From NCBI RefSeq assembly GCF_002266465.3, contig NZ_CP029427.2, positions 4,094,501-4,158,500 of the forward strand: DNA of 64,000 nt. Direction: 5' to 3'. How positions within the stretch are numbered: the stretch's first letter is position 1; every line of letters starts with the position of its first letter. The notes beneath the pieces are model-generated. The model was not told the origin of the DNA, did not search any database, and saw only the letters and a list, made by a program, of their open reading frames with translations. Position numbers and translations under genes: made by a program. This stretch comes from Bradyrhizobium symbiodeficiens. Lineage in GTDB: Bacteria; Pseudomonadota; Alphaproteobacteria; Rhizobiales; Xanthobacteraceae. Below are positions 17,928 through 26,099 of this stretch, one piece after another.

Positions 17928-18425
17928 TCAGTGTTTGGAGAGTTGTTGCGCCGACCATTTTTCAAGGTCAGCGATTTCGGCAGAGCCTTCGATCGTCGTG
18001 ATGGTCCCTTCCCGCGAGATGAGCATGGTGCGGGGGATGTCGCCCTGCCAGGCCGGATCGATCTCGAACCGCAAGCGCTCGACGAAGCCGTCGTTGAAGA
18101 TGAAATTTTCGGTGGACGACAGACCCGCCTTGTCGAGCATCGATTGCGTCGCCGCCGGCAGGTTCGGCACGAGATCGGCGCTCACAGTGACAACGTCGAT
18201 CTCCGGATGTTCTTTTGCAAACTGCCCGAGCAGCGGCAGTTCGACCTTGCAGGGGCCGCAGGTCACGCCCCAGAAATGCACGAGCACGGGCCGGCCGGCG
18301 TGCCCCCTGAGGACGCCTTGCCAGCTGCCGCGTTCGAACGGCTTCAAGGCGGGAGATGTGCCGAACGCAGCCGCAGATGCGATCAGGACGCCGAGACTCA
18401 CAATGCCGGCAAATCGAAATCTCAT
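17928..18425 (-). CDS. TlpA-like thioredoxin-fold periplasmic protein
   Basis: 165 residues. An N-terminal signal or anchor helix is followed by a thioredoxin fold with the active site FWGVTCGPCK (C56, C59). In TlpA/ResA-type proteins such a pair reduces apo-copper chaperones or CuA sites, and in Bradyrhizobium TlpA is required for cytochrome oxidase assembly. Its position between PCuAC and the Asp-box protein fits reduction of copper-binding Cys residues, an inference. Its ATG overlaps the stop of the upstream Asp-box gene by four bases (ATGA). The active-site dipeptide Gly-Pro is thioredoxin-like. Confidence 0.88.
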   Translation of the reverse strand: MRFRFAGIVSLGVLIASAAAFGTSPALKPFERGSWQGVLRGHAGRPVLVHFWGVTCGPCKVELPLLGQFAKEHPEIDVVTVSADLVPNLPAATQSMLDKAGLSSTENFIFNDGFVERLRFEIDPAWQGDIPRTMLISREGTITTIEGSAEIADLEKWSAQQLSKH

Positions 18426-19633
18426 GGCTGGTCCTCGATGGCTGTGAGGCGATAACCATCCGCCTTCGTCATCCATGACAAATAGGTCTGCTTGCCGTTG
18501 GAGACGAGCAAGGGGTGATCGGACGTGTCGCCCGTGGTCGCTATCGTCCTCGGCGGCGACCAGGTCTCGCCATCGTCGTGGGAGACCGTCAGCTGGACCG
18601 ACGTCTTCTCGCCGTCGAACTCCTTCCAGACCATCACGGTCCCAGCAGGACCTGCGAGCACGAACGGCCGCGTCGGATTGCGGCCCGGCTGGCCCAGCGC
18701 CATGGGCGCGGAGAAGGTGCGGCCTTCATCGCGGGAGTGCGCGTAGAACAATCCCTTGCGCGCCTTGCCGTTGGTGTACCAGGCGACGTGATAGGTCCCG
18801 TTCGGCGCAACGGTGAGGCTCGGCCCGTGATGTGGACAGGCATTGATCTGCCAGTCGTCAACGCTGACCCTGCGGACTTCACCTGGTGTCGCAACGTCCG
18901 GGAAGGTCATGACCGCGTGGTCGCGCACGCCACCCTCGAAAATGTTCCTGAAGATCACGACAGGCCGTCCGGGCGCGGCGAATGCCAGCCCCAACCGGCA
19001 GCACTCGCAGGTGCCCTCACGCGCCAGCTTTGCTTCCGCGTAGGTGGTACCGCCGTCGCTGGACGAGGTGAAGAACAGCCCGGCTCCCTCGTATTTCTGT
19101 CCCGCCTCCTTCGCAAGAGTGCGATTGCGCTTGTCCAGCCAGGCCGCGAAGACCGTTCCATCCTGATCGAGCGCCAGCGCCTCGAACCGCTGGCTCTCAT
19201 TATTTGCGCTGATGGGCTTCAGTTCGGCAAAGCTCTTCCCGCCATCGGCCGAGCGCGTGTAAAGCACCTGACCGTTGAAGGCCTCGTCCCTGAAGGTCGA
19301 GAACGCGAGCGCAATGCCGCCCTTGCGGTCGACCACGATCTTCGGCCGCGCGTCCGGTCCCCAATCGAGGTTGAGCCGTTTCGACGTGACCTGGGTGGGC
19401 GGTGAAAAGCTGCGGCCCGCATCCTGCGAACTAGCGACCGAGACCTGCCCTCCCGCCATCCAGACCAGCCACAACTTGCCGTCCGGACTGAAGGCAGGCG
19501 TCACCTTGGTGGCACACCGCAGAGTCGGTTCCTCGCACGCAGCTTCGGACACATGCGGGGCGCGCATCTGTGCAAGCGCCGCACTTTGCAGGAACATGCA
19601 GGCGACGATCCCGAGCAGGCCGGTTCGGGTCAT
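18422..19633 (-). CDS. Secreted Asp-box (sialidase-like) beta-propeller in the copper cluster
   Basis: 403 residues with a signal peptide (to about AQM, residue 23). Five Asp-box repeats mark a beta-propeller: SSQDAGRSF (68-76), SADGGKSF (128-135), SSDGGTTY (191-198), SRDEGRTF (300-307) and SHDDGETW (351-358). The Arg triad of true sialidases was not recognised. Unusual are a CECC cluster (C209, C211, C212) and a CPHHG segment (C266, H268, H269), plus C33 and C40; these could bind copper. Its stop overlaps the TlpA-like start. Enzymatic sialidase activity seems unlikely in this context; a role in copper capture is inferred only. Confidence 0.7.
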   Translation of the reverse strand: MTRTGLLGIVACMFLQSAALAQMRAPHVSEAACEEPTLRCATKVTPAFSPDGKLWLVWMAGGQVSVASSQDAGRSFSPPTQVTSKRLNLDWGPDARPKIVVDRKGGIALAFSTFRDEAFNGQVLYTRSADGGKSFAELKPISANNESQRFEALALDQDGTVFAAWLDKRNRTLAKEAGQKYEGAGLFFTSSSDGGTTYAEAKLAREGTCECCRLGLAFAAPGRPVVIFRNIFEGGVRDHAVMTFPDVATPGEVRRVSVDDWQINACPHHGPSLTVAPNGTYHVAWYTNGKARKGLFYAHSRDEGRTFSAPMALGQPGRNPTRPFVLAGPAGTVMVWKEFDGEKTSVQLTVSHDDGETWSPPRTIATTGDTSDHPLLVSNGKQTYLSWMTKADGYRLTAIEDQP

Positions 19634-19659
19634 GCCCCACTCCCTTCGAGAAGCCCGGA

Positions 19660-22047
19660 TCATTTGAATGCCACCTTCATACCCGCAACGAATGTGCGCG
19701 GCGAGCCCGCATAGATCGACCCAGCCGTGTTCGCAAGCGCGCTCGCAGAACTCGGAAGACCTCCCGTCACCGTATTGGCGATGTTGTTGGCCGAGGCGAC
19801 GTAAGTACGGTCGAACACGTTCCTGACTTCGAGAAACAGGTTCAGGGATCTGAACGTGTCGGACAGCAGATCCGTCTTGTAGTGGACGTTCGCATTGACG
19901 AGCTCATAGCCCGGCGCCTTCAACAGATTTGCATTGTCCATGTAGAAGGAATCCTTCCACTGGATCTCGACGAAGCCACCGAGACCGGTCAGGGGGCCGG
20001 CGAATTCGTCGTAGCCAATTCGAGCCGTCAGCTCGTTGGGCGATATTCCGGGGATCTTGTTGCCGGCCCGGTTGAAGCTGAACACCGCGCCGTTGGTGAT
20101 GTTCTCGACATATTCGGTATAGACCTCGTCGAGATAGGTGTACGCCGCCATGAACCGCCAGCCCGGATAGAACTTCCAGTCGGCGGCAAGCTCGATGCCG
20201 CGATGTTCCGAGCGCGGCGCGTTGAACGTATAGGAAACACCGGCAATCGGGGTCGCCTGACTGACGATCTCGTTGCGGAAGAATTCGTAAAAGCCGGTCG
20301 CGCTGAGCTTGAGCGTGTTGTTGGGAGTCCAGTCGAAACCGAGATCGTAGCCCAAATTTTTCTGGACCTGGAGCTGGGTATTGTTGCCCGACAAGCCAGT
20401 CGGAAGGACAAAGAGATTCGAAACCTGCGGAGTGCCATATCCAGTGGCGACCCGTCCGCGGAAGAGCCATTCGTTGTTGAGATTGTAGAGCAGCGCCAGT
20501 TCTGGCGCTGCATTTTGAAACTGCCGGTCTGCCGTCGTCAGCGTCGTGGTGGTGATGCCGCTGGGGCCGGCATAAGCATACGCCGTATTGACGCCTTTCA
20601 GCAGGGTCGTCTCCCAGCCGATACCGGCAACCGCCGTCAACGCAGATGTGAGCTTGAGCTCTTCCCTGACACGTACGCCAAAATTTGTCGTTTCACTGTG
20701 GAGGTTGCTCGACAGCCTGCCGAGCGTCGCGTTGCCTCCGGGCATCACGTTTCGCGTGTCGCTCGATGCCGTCAGAGTATTGTAGAAGGCGCCAAAGAAC
20801 GCAGTGGACTCCAAGCCTAATATCTCTCCGCGCTTGGTGAGATCGCTCATGTAATTATACGACGGAAAATCGCCGATCGCACTGGTCGAGCCGGTGGGCT
20901 GACTGATGTTCCGGTCGTCAAACACGAACTGGTTACGCCACGTCGTCGTATTGTCGAAGTCGTGCTCCCAACGGCCGCCGACGATGGTTCGGCGATCGTT
21001 TCGCCCGAGCCCGGCCTGCGTGGCGGTCTCGGTGTCCTTGCCGCCGTTGAAGCCGTTGTTGAAAAGAGACACGGTGGGACATCCGGCCGTCCCCGTGCCG
21101 GTCGTGCAACCCTGCTGGAAGGGATTGGTGTAGAACTGGTTCAGCGACTGCCGAAGCGGCAGCCGCGCGCTGAGATCGTTGTTGATGATCTTGACCGTGA
21201 AGCGGTCGTCCGGCGTTGCCTTGAGCGTGCCGAGGAAGTTGACGGTCTGCGTATTGAACCAGCTGTTGCCGATATAGCCGTCGCCCCGTGTGTCGCTCGC
21301 GAACAGGGAGCCCTCGAAGTTCCCGACCTTCTTGCCGGCCGCCAGGTAGTTGTTGAGGTAACCGTAGCTGCCGCCATCGACGCCGTATTCGACACCGTCG
21401 ATCGTGCCACCCGGCCGTGTGCGAAAATTGAGCGCGCCGCCGGTCGCATAATTGCCGTAGAGCGCCGACGAGGGGCCACGGATCACGTCGATCGCACTGT
21501 AGGCGTGCGGATCGATCAAGTCGCTGCGCGACAGGCCGTCCGGCTGCGTCACCGGGAAGCCGTCGTCGAAGATCACGAGATTGCGGATCGCGAAACCGTT
21601 CCGGGCGTTGGATCCGCGAATCGAGATGCCGAAGTCGCGCGGGCCATTACCCTGCTTGATCGAAATACCCGGGCTGTCCCGCAAGACGTCGCCGACCGAA
21701 AACGACGGGCGGTTGTCGAACTGGCTGCGATCGATGGTCGTCGCGGTCTGGCCGGCCGGCGCTTGGTTGAGACCGGCCCGCGCTGCGCCGGTGGACATGA
21801 TGTTGTTTTGCCCCTGGGCGCCATCGGTCGCGGTCGGCGCGACCGGCCTCGCTGCCCGCGACGCCGAAGCGGAGCGTTGCCGCGTTGGCCGGGTGATTGG
21901 TTTGGCACGGGACGTTTTGGGCGCCTCGACCGTCACTGCGGGAATCGCTTCCGAGGCAGCCTGGGCGAGCGCGTCTGAACCGATCGGGGACACCAGCCCG
22001 AAAAACAGGGGCAAGCCGGCGCGCCCCATCGCACGAATGCGTAACAT
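19660..22047 (-). CDS. TonB-dependent outer-membrane receptor, probably for copper
   Basis: 795 residues from the ATG at 22047 (AGGA nearby; longer starts exist up to 22122). Signal sequence, TonB box PAVTVEAP (about 36-43), then a basic Arg/Ala/Pro/Ser linker. The plug domain follows (SVGDVLRDSPGISIKQGNG, DVIRGPSSALYGNYATGGALNF) and then the 22-strand barrel, ending ...TFVAGMKVAFK with terminal Phe-Lys. The organisation fits the OprC/NosA/FecA-like receptors. It heads the copper genes with a 26-base gap to the Asp-box gene, which suggests Cu or a Cu-chelate as ligand; the substrate is inferred from neighbours. Confidence 0.87.
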   Translation of the reverse strand: MLRIRAMGRAGLPLFFGLVSPIGSDALAQAASEAIPAVTVEAPKTSRAKPITRPTRQRSASASRAARPVAPTATDGAQGQNNIMSTGAARAGLNQAPAGQTATTIDRSQFDNRPSFSVGDVLRDSPGISIKQGNGPRDFGISIRGSNARNGFAIRNLVIFDDGFPVTQPDGLSRSDLIDPHAYSAIDVIRGPSSALYGNYATGGALNFRTRPGGTIDGVEYGVDGGSYGYLNNYLAAGKKVGNFEGSLFASDTRGDGYIGNSWFNTQTVNFLGTLKATPDDRFTVKIINNDLSARLPLRQSLNQFYTNPFQQGCTTGTGTAGCPTVSLFNNGFNGGKDTETATQAGLGRNDRRTIVGGRWEHDFDNTTTWRNQFVFDDRNISQPTGSTSAIGDFPSYNYMSDLTKRGEILGLESTAFFGAFYNTLTASSDTRNVMPGGNATLGRLSSNLHSETTNFGVRVREELKLTSALTAVAGIGWETTLLKGVNTAYAYAGPSGITTTTLTTADRQFQNAAPELALLYNLNNEWLFRGRVATGYGTPQVSNLFVLPTGLSGNNTQLQVQKNLGYDLGFDWTPNNTLKLSATGFYEFFRNEIVSQATPIAGVSYTFNAPRSEHRGIELAADWKFYPGWRFMAAYTYLDEVYTEYVENITNGAVFSFNRAGNKIPGISPNELTARIGYDEFAGPLTGLGGFVEIQWKDSFYMDNANLLKAPGYELVNANVHYKTDLLSDTFRSLNLFLEVRNVFDRTYVASANNIANTVTGGLPSSASALANTAGSIYAGSPRTFVAGMKVAFK

Positions 22048-22142
22048 CTCTTGAATTCCTGACATCCGGCATTGCGGCCGGTCCATTAAGCACGCCGTCG
22101 GCACGACAATTGCGCGCACCAACGGTTCGATTTGTCGCTACG

Positions 22143-22529
22143 TCAGGAAAATTGAGGTGGGGCGCGCGCCTGGGCGCTCGGACCCTTGGGAGCGGCGATG
22201 GCCGACGCATCCGCCGGCTGCCACACCACGCGCTCGGCATGGCGGAACGGAATCGAGAGTCCCGCGTGGGTCGGCGAATCGAGCGAGGCGCCCGCCTGAG
22301 CCAGGCAACACAGGGCGCACGCGCCCGCACGCGCGGTCGGGGTGCCGGTCCGATCGTCGAGGCCGCCCTGTTCGTTCGCACTGTGGCAGATGACGGCGGC
22401 AGACAGCGGATCGGCAACGGCCCGGCCGGTCGCCCAGCACGCGGCAATCGGCGCCAGCACCTGCATCACCAGGGCGAGCAGGACCAGGGGGAGGAATTTC
22501 TGTAGCCGCGCGTGCATCCGCCGAACCAT
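22143..22529 (-). CDS. DUF2946-like Cys/His small protein
   Basis: 128 residues. N-terminal hydrophobic helix (KFLPLVLLALVMQVLAPIAACW) and then a Cys/His part with VICHSANEQ and ACALCCLAQAG, the layout of DUF2946 proteins often found beside TonB copper receptors. It lies 95 bases upstream of the TonB receptor on the same strand and is probably the first gene of the copper unit. Two start codons (22529 and 22517) are possible; neither has a strong ribosome site. Function unknown; metal sensing or binding is a guess from the C-x-x-C-C and Cys-His residues. Confidence 0.7.
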   Translation of the reverse strand: MVRRMHARLQKFLPLVLLALVMQVLAPIAACWATGRAVADPLSAAVICHSANEQGGLDDRTGTPTARAGACALCCLAQAGASLDSPTHAGLSIPFRHAERVVWQPADASAIAAPKGPSAQARAPPQFS

Positions 22530-22945
22530 TCGTTCGCCGGCTAACTAAACACCGCGCCGGGCTCAAGTCGAGATCAGTTCCGCCGCCTTCTTGGCCCAGC
22601 GCAAATTTGTCGAAAATCGAGGTCCGACGACTCCATTATCGCCAAGCGTCCGGTATTTGAGGCAAATCAAGGGGTCGGGCATCCACAAATTTCTTATATT
22701 TGTCATACACTTGCGGGACCAAAAGCCCGATCATTTCGTCTATTGCTCGAATTTTGAACATTCGTTGCTGAAAATGATGACAAGTGAGAAAAGTTGATCT
22801 AGCATCCCCTTGCTCAGGCTGGCCGCGAGGTCGAAGTCTGGTGGTCCAAGTCTCGGGAGGAGCCCCTGGCGCGCAAAACGCAGCGTCGCCCCGTCAATCA
22901 AGAGCAAATCTTAGAATCGGGGATAATAGGGTCGACACAATTTTC
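22530..22945. other. Divergent intergenic region, copper cluster / globin
   Basis: About 450 bases separate the DUF2946 start from the globin start. The part at 22600-22800 is visibly AT-richer than its surroundings and carries ACAAAT-N7-ATTTGT (22685-22703) and the distant inverted pair TTGTCAT (22700-22706) / ATGACAA (22777-22783); both are weak. A possible -10 hexamer GATAAT for rightward transcription lies at 22922-22927. A short open frame on the plus strand (22591-22797) has no ribosome site or family and was not called. No copper-regulator palindrome was recognised. Confidence 0.4.
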
Positions 22946-22974
22946 GAGCGGGGCTAGGGCCCCGCTCTTTTTTT
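22946..22974 (+). terminator. Strong intrinsic terminator just before the globin start codon
   Basis: A perfect 9-bp stem (GAGCGGGGC at 22946-22954 with 22959-22967), loop TAGG, then seven T (22968-22974). It ends six bases before the globin ATG. Either it closes a small untranslated RNA made from the 22.8-22.97 kb region, or it is a leader attenuator for the globin gene. Confidence 0.85.
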
Positions 22975-22980
22975 GTCCGC

Positions 22981-23400
22981 ATGGCACTTCTGCCGATGAA
23001 TAAGTCCCCCAATCCGGTCGAACTCAGCTTTGAGCTCGTGCCCTTGCGCTGCACCGATCTCACGCCGCTGGTCTATCAACGCCTGTTCGACGAACGTCCC
23101 GAAACGCAGGCGATGTTCCGCTCGCAGGGCGGCGACCTCGTGAAGGGATCGATGCTCGCGCTGACGATCGGGGCGATTCTCGATCTGGCCGCTGAGCGTC
23201 GCGGGCAATTCCGGCTGATTGCCTGCGAGCTTGCCTCGCACGACGCCTATGGCACGTCGCGCCAGCTGTTCATCGCCTTCTTCGCGGTCATCAGGGACAC
23301 GCTGCGCGATCTGCTCGGCGATGAATGGTCCATCGAGATCGCGCAGGCCTGGGACACATTGCTCACCGACATCGACGCACTCACCGGCACGACAGCCTGA
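22981..23400 (+). CDS. Globin-family haem protein
   Basis: 139 residues, single-domain globin. The proximal histidine is H87 in ELASHDAYGTSRQLFIAFFAVIRDTL, and the following LLGDEWSIEIAQAWDTLLTDI matches the conserved G-H helix pattern (LG-x-x-W-x-x-E-x-x-x-AW). An E-helix region with ALTIGAILDLA precedes. No reductase domain is attached, so it is not a flavohaemoglobin. Possible roles are O2/NO binding or sensing; none is proven. The first ATG lacks a ribosome site because a terminator ends six bases upstream; M6 is an alternative start. Divergent from the copper cluster. Confidence 0.78.
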   Translation: MALLPMNKSPNPVELSFELVPLRCTDLTPLVYQRLFDERPETQAMFRSQGGDLVKGSMLALTIGAILDLAAERRGQFRLIACELASHDAYGTSRQLFIAFFAVIRDTLRDLLGDEWSIEIAQAWDTLLTDIDALTGTTA

Positions 23401-23541
23401 CGCTTTGCGCTGCACCAACGCGGCTTGCTGCGAGCGCAGCGAGTGATTGCAGATTGAGTGGCGTCAACTCTTGTGAGACACTTTCGGACATCGGTTGCGC
23501 AATCAATGACGCGCCGACGATAAAATTTATGGGAGCGAGCG

Positions 23542-24564
23542 ATGTCCGGGACGAAAGATTTCTCGACGACGAGGCGCGATCTTCTTCAGGCGGCTGCGAC
23601 CGCCGGCGCCGGAGCTGCCCTGCTCGGCAGCATGGGCATAAACCCTGCATTGGCCGCCGAGGTCGGGCGAAGCGAGAAGCCGCTGAAGGCGGCGTTCTCC
23701 AATGCGGGCCTTCAGGCCACCTGGTGCGCGCAAGGCAAGCAAGCCGCCGAATTCTGGGGCAAGCTGTTCAATGTCGAGGTCACCTGGTTCGACGGCCAGC
23801 TCGACGCGGTGAAGCAGCGCGCGGCGATCGACAACATGGCCTCGCAGAAATGGGACTTCGCCGCGATCCAGGCCTTCGGCATCGGCACCCTCACCCAGCC
23901 CGTGCAGAAGATGATCGACGCCGGCACGCCCGTGATCGATATGGACACGCTGATCGCACCGCTCGACCAGATCAACGTCCACTCCTTCCTCGCCCCTGAC
24001 AACGAGTTCATGGGCGCCTCTGTGACGCAGGCGCTGTGCAATGCGATGGGCGGCAAGGGCAAGATCATCATGACGCAGGGCGCGCTCGGGCATACCGGCG
24101 CGCAAGGGCGGGCAAAAGGCTTCACCAACACGGTGAAGCAATTCCCCGGCATCGAGGTGCTCGACACCCAGCCGGCCGACTGGGACGTCTCCAAGACGGC
24201 GCGGCTCTGGGAAACCTATCTGACCAAGTACCCGCAGATCGACGCGGCGTTCTTCCACAATGACGACATGGCGCTTGCCGCCGCCAACATCATGAAGGCG
24301 CGGGGCCGCACCAACATCCTGATCGGCGGCGTCGATGCCATGCCGCCGGCGATCCAGGCGGTAAGCGAAGGCCGTATGTTCGCGACCGTGCGCAATCCGT
24401 CCTGCCGTATCCATGGCGGCGCCATCATCGCTGGCGTCTCGGCCGTTGTCGGCGGCGAAAAGAGCGGAAAGGGCATTCCCAAGAACGTCGTCACCGACGG
24501 CCCGGTCGTAACCAAGGCCAACGCCGCCGGGATGCAGTGGATGCAGGATCACTTCCTGATCTGA
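23542..24564 (+). CDS. Sugar ABC transporter substrate-binding protein (ribose type)
   Basis: 340 residues. The N-terminus has a twin-arginine signal (TTRRDLLQAAATAGAGAAL) ending near LAAE, so export is probably by Tat. The rest is a periplasmic-binding-protein-like I domain of the RbsB/XylF class: AAIDNMASQKWDFAAIQAF, DAGTPVIDMDT, FFHNDDMALAAANIM, GVDAMPPAIQAV. A good GGGAG ribosome site precedes the ATG. First gene of a three-gene importer (binding protein, double ATPase, permease). The ligand is unknown; the convergent mtnK gene suggests methylthioribose as a candidate. Confidence 0.9.
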   Translation: MSGTKDFSTTRRDLLQAAATAGAGAALLGSMGINPALAAEVGRSEKPLKAAFSNAGLQATWCAQGKQAAEFWGKLFNVEVTWFDGQLDAVKQRAAIDNMASQKWDFAAIQAFGIGTLTQPVQKMIDAGTPVIDMDTLIAPLDQINVHSFLAPDNEFMGASVTQALCNAMGGKGKIIMTQGALGHTGAQGRAKGFTNTVKQFPGIEVLDTQPADWDVSKTARLWETYLTKYPQIDAAFFHNDDMALAAANIMKARGRTNILIGGVDAMPPAIQAVSEGRMFATVRNPSCRIHGGAIIAGVSAVVGGEKSGKGIPKNVVTDGPVVTKANAAGMQWMQDHFLI

Positions 24565-24585
24565 GCCTCCAATATCTGAGCTTTC

Positions 24586-26088
24586 ATGCGAGAGGATCGT
24601 TCGCCCATCCTTGAACTGCAGGGCATCACGAAGAGCTTCGGCGGCGTCGAAGCGCTTCGTGGTGTCGACTTCGCGCTCCACGCAAGTGAGATCCACGGTC
24701 TCGTCGGCGAGAACGGCGCGGGAAAAAGCACGCTGATGAAGATCATCGCCGGCGTGCACACCGAATTCTCCGGCCGCTTCCTGATCGACGGCCAGGCGAC
24801 GCATTTCCGCTCGGCGCGCGATGCGCACGCGGCCGGCATCGCCATGGTGCATCAGGAACTCTCCGTCGCACCCGACCTCACCGTCGCGGAGAATGTCTTC
24901 CTCGGCAACCAGCCGACCAACGCCCTCGGCCTCGTACAATGGCGGCGCATGGCGCGCGAGGCCGGTGAGCAGCTGGCACGACTGGGTCTCGACGTCGATC
25001 CGATGAGCCGGCTCGGCGACCTCTCGATCGGCCTGCAGCAGCTGATCGAGATCGCGCGCGTGCTGTTCTCCGGCGCCCGCATCGTCATCCTGGACGAGCC
25101 GACCTCCGCCCTCTCCCCGCCCGAGGTCGAGCGTCTGTTCGCGACGCTGCGGCGGCTGCGCGAAGAGGGTACTGCAATCGTCTTCATCTCGCATTTCATC
25201 GAGGACATCCTGCGCGTGTCGGACACGGTGACCGTGTTCCGCAACGGGCGGAAGGTCGCGGAGACCGCGAGCGCCGCCACCAGCAAGGGCGCGCTGATCG
25301 AGGCCATGATCGGTCGCGGCGGCGAAGCGCTCGAGCACAGCTACAGCGACGATCTGATGCTGCCAACGCCGAGCGACAGCCCGGTGGTGCTCAAAGTCGA
25401 CCAGCTGTCGCTGGCGCGCAGCCTGAAGGACATTTCCTTCGAGGCCCGCGCCGGCGAGGTGCTCGGCATCTACGGCTTCATGGGCTGTGGCCAGCAGGAA
25501 TTGTCGCGCATCCTGTTCGGCAAGCTGAAGCCGGACGCCGGCACGCTTGCCGTCGAGGGTACGCCGAAAACCTTTGCCAGCACGGCGGCGGCGCGGCGCG
25601 CCGGAGTGGCGCTGGTGCCCGAGAGCCGGCGCGACATGCTGTTCCACCAGGAGCCGGTCTACAAGAACATCTCGATCAGCATTTTGGACCGCATCTCGTC
25701 CCTGCTGCTCAAGCCGGCGCAGGAGCGCGATATCGCGAAGCGTCAGGTCGAGCAATTGCAGATCCGGCCGCCGGTGGTCGGCCTCGACCTCGGCATGCTC
25801 TCCGGCGGCAACCAGCAGAAGGTGGCGCTGGCAAAATGGCTGACCTATCCGCCCAAGCTCCTGGTGCTGTGCGAGCCGACCCGCGGCATGGATGTCGGCG
25901 CCAAGAACGACGTCATCAACATCGTCCGCGACCTCCGCGCCAAGGGGCTCGCCATCATCGTGCTGTCGACCGAGCCGGAAACGGTGCTGTCGCTGGCCGA
26001 CCGCATCCTCGTGCTCAAGCGCGGCGTATTGGTGCGGGAATTCAAGAACGAGCCGGTCAGCAAGGACCGCCTGCTGGAGGCGGCGTGA
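24586..26088 (+). CDS. Sugar ABC transporter ATPase with two ABC domains
   Basis: 500 residues, RbsA/XylG/MglA type. The first domain is intact: Walker A GENGAGKST, signature LSIGLQQLIEIARVL, Walker B IVILDEPTSAL. The second, degenerate domain has GFMGCGQQELSR in the Walker A position and a good signature LSGGNQQKVALAKWL with VLCEPTRGMDVGAK. That asymmetry is normal in this family. It begins 21 bases after the binding-protein gene, and its stop codon overlaps a possible GTG start of the permease gene. Energises uptake through the permease that follows. Confidence 0.94.
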   Translation: MREDRSPILELQGITKSFGGVEALRGVDFALHASEIHGLVGENGAGKSTLMKIIAGVHTEFSGRFLIDGQATHFRSARDAHAAGIAMVHQELSVAPDLTVAENVFLGNQPTNALGLVQWRRMAREAGEQLARLGLDVDPMSRLGDLSIGLQQLIEIARVLFSGARIVILDEPTSALSPPEVERLFATLRRLREEGTAIVFISHFIEDILRVSDTVTVFRNGRKVAETASAATSKGALIEAMIGRGGEALEHSYSDDLMLPTPSDSPVVLKVDQLSLARSLKDISFEARAGEVLGIYGFMGCGQQELSRILFGKLKPDAGTLAVEGTPKTFASTAAARRAGVALVPESRRDMLFHQEPVYKNISISILDRISSLLLKPAQERDIAKRQVEQLQIRPPVVGLDLGMLSGGNQQKVALAKWLTYPPKLLVLCEPTRGMDVGAKNDVINIVRDLRAKGLAIIVLSTEPETVLSLADRILVLKRGVLVREFKNEPVSKDRLLEAA

Positions 26089-26099
26089 CGGAGAAGCAC

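Noticed and set aside
22591-22797. Plus-strand 68-codon frame in the AT-rich gap
   Set aside because: Non-ATG start, no ribosome site, no family; treated as regulatory DNA.
23527-25755. 742-codon open frame on the minus strand
   Set aside because: Antisense to the ABC substrate-binding protein and ATPase genes, which have clear motifs.
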